DNA from: an uncultured Clostridia bacterium
Lineage (GTDB): Bacteria; Bacillota; Clostridia; Lachnospirales; Lachnospiraceae
Direction: 5' to 3'
DNA length: 34,917 nt
Assembly (NCBI GenBank): GCA_946626755.1
Contig: CAMOUW010000009.1
Location: 1 to 34,917 of the forward strand
Part shown: in pieces, positions 29,149 to 34,917 of the stretch
Position numbering within the stretch: the stretch's first letter is position 1
Layout: the number at the start of each line of letters is the position of its first letter
Notes under the pieces: generated by a model
Databases searched by the model: none
Told to the model about the DNA's origin: nothing
What the model saw: the letters and a program-made list of their open reading frames with translations, nothing else
Position numbers and translations under genes: made by a program

Positions 29149-29224
29149 ATTCTCCGTATGAATTGCTATATTTTCGACGTCAAGCGGCAGCGTGGAGAAA
29201 ATATAGTACATTCATACGGAGAAT
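29149..29224. repeat. Palindromic hairpin element, copy E (best preserved)
   Basis: ATTCTCCGTATGAATtgCTATATTTTC-gacgtcaagcggcagcgtgga-GAAAATATAGtacATTCATACGGAGAAT; perfect 15-bp outer and 10-bp inner stems. Confidence 0.9.
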
Positions 29225-29267
29225 ATACTCTACTCTGATTTTACACTTTTTACATACGACCTTATTC

Positions 29268-29290
29268 TAGTACATTTATACGAAGAATTA
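29268..29290. repeat. Apparent half-copy (right arm only) of the hairpin element
   Basis: TAGTACATTTATACGAAGAATTA compared with TAGTACATTCATACGGAGAATAT in copy E; no matching left arm or core nearby. Confidence 0.5.
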
Positions 29291-29304
29291 GAGAATTTCC
29301 CGGT

Positions 29305-29344
29305 CAAATAAAAAACGCATATATGCATTACATGCATATATGCG
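29305..29344 (-). terminator. Rho-independent terminator of the rplM-rpsI operon
   Basis: CGCATATATGCA-ttaca-TGCATATATGCG perfect stem; TTTTTTATTTG tail on the minus strand. Confidence 0.85.
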
Positions 29345-29365
29345 AAATACACAATATCTGTATGA

Positions 29366-29770
29366 TCATCTCTTAGAGAACTGAGGTGCCTTACGTGCCT
29401 TTTTAAGACCGTATTTCTTTCTCTCCTTTGTACGGGGATCTCTTGTAAGATAACCCATAGACTTAAGTACAGGACGATACTCCTCAGAGTCAGCCTCAAG
29501 GAGGGCTCTGGCGATACCATGACGGATAGCGCCTGCCTGACCTGTAGTACCGCCACCCTTTACATTAACAAGTACATCGAACTTGCCTTCTGTATTTGTT
29601 GCCTTAAGGGGCTGGTTAATAATAACCTTAAGTGTCTCAGGTCCGAAATACTCATCAAGATCCTGCTTATTTACAGTAATCTTTCCGTTTCCGGGTGTAA
29701 GATAAACTCTTGCTACGCTGCTTTTTCTTCTTCCTGTTCCGTAGAACGCTCCGTTTGCTGTCTTAGCCAA
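29366..29770 (-). CDS. rpsI: 30S ribosomal protein S9
   Basis: [12 protein letters not shown]...[20 protein letters not shown]...RKAPQFSKR. Confidence 0.97.
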   Translation of the reverse strand: MAKTANGAFYGTGRRKSSVARVYLTPGNGKITVNKQDLDEYFGPETLKVIINQPLKATNTEGKFDVLVNVKGGGTTGQAGAIRHGIARALLEADSEEYRPVLKSMGYLTRDPRTKERKKYGLKKARKAPQFSKR

Positions 29771-29788
29771 TTTTGCTTTCCTCCTTTA

Positions 29789-30217
29789 TCAGAATGTTAA
29801 CTCTTCGGGCTGCTGTGCCTGATGACCATGCTCAGGTCCTGCATAAACATGAAGCTTCTTGTACATCTTCTCTCCGAGAGCTCCCTTGGGAAGCATACCC
29901 TTTACCGCATGCTCAAATACTCTCTCAGGGTACTTCTCAAGCATCTCCTTGATAGGAATCTGCTTAGCACCACCGATGTATCCTGAATGACGGAAATATG
30001 TCTTCTGCTCCATCTTATGTCCTGTAAGCTGTACATCCTTTGCATTGATCACGATCACGTAATCACCGCAATCCACAAAAGGTGTGTACTCAGGCTTGTT
30101 CTTTCCTCTGAGTATAGACGCCACTCTAGATGCAAGGCGTCCCATAGTATATTTTGATGCATCAACCACATACCATTTTCTCTGGATGGTTGAGGCATTT
30201 GCCATAGTCGTCTTCAT
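29789..30217 (-). CDS. rplM: 50S ribosomal protein L13
   Basis: [46 protein letters not shown]; directly upstream of rpsI. Confidence 0.97.
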   Translation of the reverse strand: MKTTMANASTIQRKWYVVDASKYTMGRLASRVASILRGKNKPEYTPFVDCGDYVIVINAKDVQLTGHKMEQKTYFRHSGYIGGAKQIPIKEMLEKYPERVFEHAVKGMLPKGALGEKMYKKLHVYAGPEHGHQAQQPEELTF

Positions 30218-30420
30218 ATATGCCTCCGATTATCGAAAAATTTTGATCCAATTTGCTTGATTCAATAAATATATGTATCGTTTTTCGTTCATAACCGGGG
30301 CTAGTGGATATGAATGATACGATACCCGTAGAAATGTGGTTTACCGGATGTTTAATGGAGTTTTGCGCTCCGGCAAACTACATTTCGGTATAATATCAGG
30401 GCGCAAAAATACACGCCACA
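30218..30420 (-). promoter_or_regulatory. Structured 5' leader of rplM-rpsI (candidate ribosomal protein L13 leader)
   Basis: ~200 nt between the promoter and rplM, with an 18-bp-class hairpin GAAATGTaGTTTgCCGGA/TCCGGtAAACcACATTTC, a GTATCGT...ACGATAC hairpin, and a competing TTTTGCGC/GCGCAAAA pairing. Confidence 0.65.
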
Positions 30421-30427
30421 GTTGTAA

Positions 30428-30456
30428 ATTATACAATAAGTCTTACGTAATGTCAA
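30428..30456 (-). promoter_or_regulatory. Perfect-consensus sigma-A promoter of rplM-rpsI
   Basis: Minus strand TTGACA-N17-TATAAT. Confidence 0.88.
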
Positions 30457-30521
30457 TGACAATATGTACGCCAAAATGAAGGGCATTTTAAACACACAGA
30501 TCATCCATTAATCACTCAGTC

Positions 30522-32333
30522 TTAATCCTCATCCAGCTTGAGTACACTCATGAATGCCTGCTGCGGTACCGTAACTTTTCCTATCTGGCGCATACGCTTC
30601 TTACCTTCCTTCTGCTTTTCAAGAAGCTTCTTTTTTCTGGAAATATCACCACCATAACACTTGGCCAGCACGTCTTTACGAAGGGCTTTTACCGTCTCTC
30701 TTGCTATAATCTTATTTCCGATAGCTGCCTGGATAGGTATTTCAAAAAGCTGTCTGGGAATCTCCGCTTTCAGCTTTTCGCACATTTTACGGCCTCTTTC
30801 CACTGCACTGCCGGTAAATACGATAAAAGAAAGAGCATCCACCTCTTCCCTGTTTATAAGTATATCCAGTTTACAAAGCTTTGATTCTTTGTAACCGGAA
30901 AGCTCATAATCAAAGGATGCATAGCCTCTGGAGCGGGATTTCAGTGCATCAAAGAAATCATAAATGATCTCATTTAATGGAAGCTCGTATTTGAGAAGCG
31001 CCCTTGTCTGCTCAATATACTCCATACCGTGATAAATACCGCGTCTCTGCTGGCAAAGTTCCATAATGGCACCTACATATTCTGTAGTCACCATAATCTC
31101 TGCTTCCACGACAGGCTCTTCCATATAGGCTATCTTTGATACATCAGGCAGATTTGACGGATTGGTCAGCTCTATCATGCTTCCGTCAGTCATATGTACC
31201 TTATAGACAACTCCGGGAGCTGTGGTCACAATATCCAGATTGTACTCTCTTTCCAGTCTTTCCTGAACCACATCCAGATGAAGCAGTCCCAGAAAACCGC
31301 ATCTGAAACCGAAGCCCAATGCCACGGAGGTCTCTGCTTCGTAGGTCAGTGCCGCATCATTTAACTGGAGTTTTTCCAAAGCATCTCTTAAATCCTGATA
31401 TTTGGCTCCGTCCGCCGGATAAATACCGCAAAAAACCATGGGATTTACTTTTTTGTATCCCGGAAGAGGCGCCTCACACGGACGCTTGTCTTCCGTAACA
31501 GTATCTCCTACATTTACATCCCTTACATTTTTTATGGCCGCCGTTATGTAGCCTACCATACCTGCAGCAATCTCGTCACAGGGAAGGAACTGTCCCGGCC
31601 CGAATGTCCCCACTTCAGCCACCTCTTCTACTGCTCCCGTAGCCATAAGCTTTATCTTTGTACCCTTTTTCACTGTTCCGTTCATTACGCGTACAAATAT
31701 AACTGCTCCCTTGTATGCATCGTAAAATGAGTCAAAAATAAGAGCTGACAAAGGCGCATCAGGATCCCCCTGGGGAGCCGGCACATTTTTCACAACAGCC
31801 TCCAGCACATCTTCGATGTTTATCCCGTTTTTTGCGGAAATGAGCGGTGCATCCTGTGCTTCCAGTCCGATAACATCTTCTATCTCTTCTTTTACTCTGT
31901 CGGGATCCGCACTGGGAAGATCTATCTTGTTTATAACAGGAAAAACCTCCAGATTGTGATCCAACGCCAAATATACATTGGCAAGGGTCTGGGCTTCAAT
32001 CCCCTGCGCTGCATCCACCACAAGTATGGCTCCTTCGCATGCTGCAAGCGATCTGGATACCTCGTAGTTAAAATCCACATGACCGGGAGTATCTATCAGA
32101 TTAAATACATACTCCTGTCCGTCTTTTGCCTCATACTTAAGGCGTACCGCCTGTGCTTTAATGGTAATGCCTCGTTCTCTTTCCAGATCCATATTGTCAA
32201 GAACCTGTTCCATCATCTCTCTTTCGGTAAGAGTTCTGGTAAGCTCGATAATCCTGTCAGCCAGCGTGGATTTTCCGTGATCTATGTGGGCTATTATGCA
32301 AAAATTACGGATGTACTTCTGATTATCCGCCAT
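30522..32333 (-). CDS. lepA: Elongation factor 4 (LepA) GTPase
   Basis: [66 protein letters not shown]. Confidence 0.97.
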   Translation of the reverse strand: MADNQKYIRNFCIIAHIDHGKSTLADRIIELTRTLTEREMMEQVLDNMDLERERGITIKAQAVRLKYEAKDGQEYVFNLIDTPGHVDFNYEVSRSLAACEGAILVVDAAQGIEAQTLANVYLALDHNLEVFPVINKIDLPSADPDRVKEEIEDVIGLEAQDAPLISAKNGINIEDVLEAVVKNVPAPQGDPDAPLSALIFDSFYDAYKGAVIFVRVMNGTVKKGTKIKLMATGAVEEVAEVGTFGPGQFLPCDEIAAGMVGYITAAIKNVRDVNVGDTVTEDKRPCEAPLPGYKKVNPMVFCGIYPADGAKYQDLRDALEKLQLNDAALTYEAETSVALGFGFRCGFLGLLHLDVVQERLEREYNLDIVTTAPGVVYKVHMTDGSMIELTNPSNLPDVSKIAYMEEPVVEAEIMVTTEYVGAIMELCQQRRGIYHGMEYIEQTRALLKYELPLNEIIYDFFDALKSRSRGYASFDYELSGYKESKLCKLDILINREEVDALSFIVFTGSAVERGRKMCEKLKAEIPRQLFEIPIQAAIGNKIIARETVKALRKDVLAKCYGGDISRKKKLLEKQKEGKKRMRQIGKVTVPQQAFMSVLKLDED

Positions 32334-32359
32334 TTTATCCTCCTGCTCAAATCATTTCT

Positions 32360-32389
32360 AAAAAAAATCCCTCCCCCGGGGGGGAGGGC
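32360..32389 (-). terminator. Rho-independent terminator downstream of ftsZ
   Basis: Minus strand GCCCTCCCCCCCGGGGGAGGGA followed by TTTTTTTT. Confidence 0.8.
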
Positions 32390-32413
32390 TGTGATCTTGT
32401 AAAAATTGTAATA

Positions 32414-33628
32414 TTATCTGTCTCTTAAGAATTCGGGAATACGTATGCCACCTGTTGTTCCGCCCTGAGTTGCCTGGGGTGCCGGTCTTTCCTGCGGTGC
32501 AGGTCTGACGGGTATGTCTCCCATGCCTCCGTTGTAAGAATTCTGAGATACGGAACGCTGCTGATTCACAGACTGCTGGGGCTGTGCCTGAGGCTGAGGC
32601 TGTGTCCTGGGAATGGAACCTCCTCCGTAACCTGCACCTGCTCCTGTCCTTTTAGCTGTACCTATACGACCAAGCTCTTTGTCATCCATACCTGTAGCTA
32701 TAACAGTGATAGTCACATTGTCTGACTCGTCAGGATCAAACATAACACCGAATATAACGTTGGCCTCTTCGCCCGCCATCTCACGAACATAGCTTGCCGC
32801 AATATTTACATCGTCAAGTGATGCATTTCCGGAAATATTTATAATGACATTTTCAGCTCCGCTGATAGTGGTCTCAAGAAGAGGACTTGTAACAGCCTGC
32901 TGTACTGCTTCCATAGCCTTGTCATCACCTGCAGACTGTCCGATACCGATATGTGCAAATCCCATATCCTTCATAACCGTCTGAACATCGGCAAAGTCAA
33001 GGTTAATAAGTGCAGGTACATTTATAAGGTCTGTGATACCCTGTACTGACTGCTGGAGCACCTCATCTGCTTTCTTAAGAGCCTCAGGCATAGATGTTCT
33101 TTTATCTACGATCTGAAGAAGCTTGTCGTTGGGGATAACGATGAGTGTATCCACGTTATCCTTGAGCTTCTCTATACCGGAGATGGCATTATCCAGGCGC
33201 TTCTTACCTTCGAAAAGGAAAGGCTTTGTAACAACACCAACAGTAAGAGCTCCCTGTCTCTTGGCTATGTTGGCAATGACGGGAGCCGCGCCGGTACCTG
33301 TACCGCCTCCCATACCGCAGGTTACGAACACCATATCCGCACCTTCTATAGCCTTTGAAATCTCTTCAATACTTTCTTCAGCCGCTTCCTGACCGATCTC
33401 AGGCTGAGCACCTGCGCCCAGACCTCTTGTAACCTTTTCACCGATCTGTATAGTCATGGGTGCCTTACATCTGGCCAGTGCCTGGCTGTCTGTATTTATC
33501 CCGATAAGCTCGGCACTTCCGATGTTGGCTTCTACCATACGGTTCACTGCGTTGTTACCCGCTCCGCCGACGCCTACTACTTTTATCTTTGCTACCGGTT
33601 CCACATCGTTTGTATTTATCTCCAACAA
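32414..33628 (-). CDS. ftsZ: Cell division protein FtsZ (TTG start)
   Basis: [59 protein letters not shown] Shine-Dalgarno 9 nt upstream of TTG. Confidence 0.97.
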   Translation of the reverse strand: MLEINTNDVEPVAKIKVVGVGGAGNNAVNRMVEANIGSAELIGINTDSQALARCKAPMTIQIGEKVTRGLGAGAQPEIGQEAAEESIEEISKAIEGADMVFVTCGMGGGTGTGAAPVIANIAKRQGALTVGVVTKPFLFEGKKRLDNAISGIEKLKDNVDTLIVIPNDKLLQIVDKRTSMPEALKKADEVLQQSVQGITDLINVPALINLDFADVQTVMKDMGFAHIGIGQSAGDDKAMEAVQQAVTSPLLETTISGAENVIINISGNASLDDVNIAASYVREMAGEEANVIFGVMFDPDESDNVTITVIATGMDDKELGRIGTAKRTGAGAGYGGGSIPRTQPQPQAQPQQSVNQQRSVSQNSYNGGMGDIPVRPAPQERPAPQATQGGTTGGIRIPEFLRDR

Positions 33629-33813
33629 GGCTTTAGCCCTCCTTAGTTTATTTCGCTTGATTCTTCTTTATGAGTAAATTGCATACTTTTGTATATTCTA
33701 TAATTTTTTTACTATTTTTTCAACTGATTATTTAGTAAAATTTCCATAAATTTTACTGATCCATTACTGTTTAACAATACGAGACCCTGTATCTGACTGA
33801 TCTACAGTTGTAT

Positions 33814-34692
33814 TTATTCTCCGGTCTCCCCTGTTGTTTCTGTCTTTTCTATATCTTCTGTATCTTCCTTATCTTCCGTGTATTCTACTGTTTCTTCTGT
33901 GTCTTCAGTATATTTTTCATATTCTGTCTCTTCGGATTCTTCTGTTTCTTTTGTATCTTTTGCGGTTTTTACATACAGATTTCTCTGTGTTCCGTCAAAA
34001 TCTTTAAGATCAAGAATCCCTTCTATCCCGTCAAACTCTGTTGAAAGACGGCTGATCCGGTCTGTTTTTTCATTTGCATATGCTGCACTGCCACATAATA
34101 CGGTGACATCTTTTATGTGCATGGTCACATTGCCCTCTTCGTCAAATGAGATCCTGTCCGAATCTATACCATATTTCTTGAAAGCATTTCCGTATTTTTT
34201 TACAGCTTCCAGCACGCCTTCTTCTATAGGCAGTATTTTTCCCGGAACTGCTTCGCTTACATTTATGCCCTCCAAAAGCGGAATATCTTCGTATGTCATA
34301 TCCCAGACATCTGCCGCCTTGCCCTCGCTGTCCACATATACGTTTTGATCACCTACTCTGATGTAACCTATCAGATCTTTTTCATGTACGGTTATCTCCA
34401 GAGTATCCGGACTTTTAAGCTCTACATCATATGTACTGATAAGAGGTACATATTTATTTTTTTTATCAAAGAACTTATACATAAATGAATTGGGCATTTT
34501 ATTATCCAGGATATACTCATTTAGCTGCTCTTCACTCAGACGTTCCGTCCCTTTGAAGGCAACATGCTTTGTCCTGAAGCCGAAGACTATTATCAGCGCA
34601 AAAACAGCCGCCGCAGCGGCTATTATGCTTATAACAGGCAGGAGTATGCGCCCCCGCCTTTTTTTTACTTTTCCTTTAGCTGTCTTAGTCAA
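33814..34692 (-). CDS. FtsQ/DivIB-type cell division protein with acidic low-complexity C-terminal tail
   Basis: N-terminal basic region plus one TM segment, POTRA-like AFKGTERLSEEQLNEYILDNKMPNSFMYKFF, FtsQ-like core; flanked by ftsW-like and ftsZ genes. Confidence 0.85.
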   Translation of the reverse strand: MTKTAKGKVKKRRGRILLPVISIIAAAAAVFALIIVFGFRTKHVAFKGTERLSEEQLNEYILDNKMPNSFMYKFFDKKNKYVPLISTYDVELKSPDTLEITVHEKDLIGYIRVGDQNVYVDSEGKAADVWDMTYEDIPLLEGINVSEAVPGKILPIEEGVLEAVKKYGNAFKKYGIDSDRISFDEEGNVTMHIKDVTVLCGSAAYANEKTDRISRLSTEFDGIEGILDLKDFDGTQRNLYVKTAKDTKETEESEETEYEKYTEDTEETVEYTEDKEDTEDIEKTETTGETGE

Positions 34693-34708
34693 AGCTTTTA
34701 CCTTCCAC

Positions 34709-34917
34709 TTATTTACAGGGTATCTGACGTGATATATTCAGCACTATACCCATTTCTATCATGATCAGAACTACGGATGATCCCCCGTAGCTTATAAACG
34801 GCAGCGTCACGCCGGTATTCGGCATCATATTGGTTACAACGGCTATATTCATAAACACCTGTATAGCTATATGGAAGAACACTCCCATGGCAAGTATTGC
34901 CCCGTGTCTGTCGGGCG
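34709..34917 (-). CDS. FtsW/RodA/SpoVE family protein, C-terminal fragment truncated by the window edge
   Basis: Reverse-strand translation PDRHGAILAMGVFFHIAIQVFMNIAVVTNMMPNTGVTLPFISYGGSSVVLIMIEMGIVLNISRQIPCK* contains the NTGVTLPFISYGGSS signature. Confidence 0.9.
   Translation of the reverse strand, partial: PDRHGAILAMGVFFHIAIQVFMNIAVVTNMMPNTGVTLPFISYGGSSVVLIMIEMGIVLNISRQIPCK

Noticed and set aside
12636-29224. Hairpin repeats as a CRISPR array or integron attC sites
   Set aside because: Copies are not regularly spaced and have no spacers. No cas or integrase genes are present, and there are no R/L boxes of the RYYYAAC/GTTRRRY type. Conservation is in the apex, not the base.
23086-29270. 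ORFs 23086..23319 and 29034..29270 both encode FRRQAAAWRKYSTFIRRI, which looks like a shared peptide family
   Set aside because: The shared peptide is simply the + strand translation of the hairpin repeat (copies D and E). The rest of the ORFs are unrelated and lack good ribosome-binding sites.
32369-32389. G-run (GGGGGGG) as a possible G-quadruplex
   Set aside because: It pairs perfectly with the adjacent C-run and is followed by T8 on the minus strand, so it is explained as the ftsZ terminator.
33808-34044. Cys/Phe-rich + strand ORF (MYLFSGLPCCFCLFYIFCIF...)
   Set aside because: Antisense translation of the repetitive FtsQ acidic tail.

Overview
The window looks like a chromosomal segment from a Clostridia/Lachnospiraceae-type Firmicute; taxonomy is inferred from gene content only. 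Most genes are on the minus strand and most are recognisable housekeeping genes: a 3'-truncated TPR/Ala-rich protein, recR, ybaB/ebfC, dnaX, ybeY, phoH, rpsU, a ferredoxin-type aldo/keto reductase, argD-argB-argJ-argC, a small conserved hypothetical, argF, a membrane protein (+), hydG (+), a DUF368 membrane protein, rho, a PHP phosphoesterase (+), a stand-alone AICAR transformylase, a PurO-like IMP cyclohydrolase, pheA, a SWIM-SNF2 helicase, a flavodoxin, rpsI-rplM, lepA, ftsZ, ftsQ/divIB and the C-terminus of ftsW/spoVE. I saw no CRISPR array, transposase, phage module or tRNA/rRNA. The most interesting signal is intergenic. Five ~70-76 bp imperfect palindromes (12636-12706, 12768-12840, 23125-23194, 23243-23312, 29149-29224) and one apparent half-copy (29268-29290) share a nearly invariant apical core, CACGCTGCCGCTTGACG, and conserved internal-loop nucleotides. 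Their flanking stems differ in sequence but stay base-paired, as expected for a structure-selected RNA or ssDNA hairpin repeat family. Other points of note are a ~200-nt structured rplM leader with mutually exclusive helices behind a perfect consensus promoter, a split purH function, an Arg/Ser-rich tail on the DUF368 protein, an acidic low-complexity FtsQ tail, and a local GC-skew reversal around argC. All calls were made by eye, with no database search or folding program.
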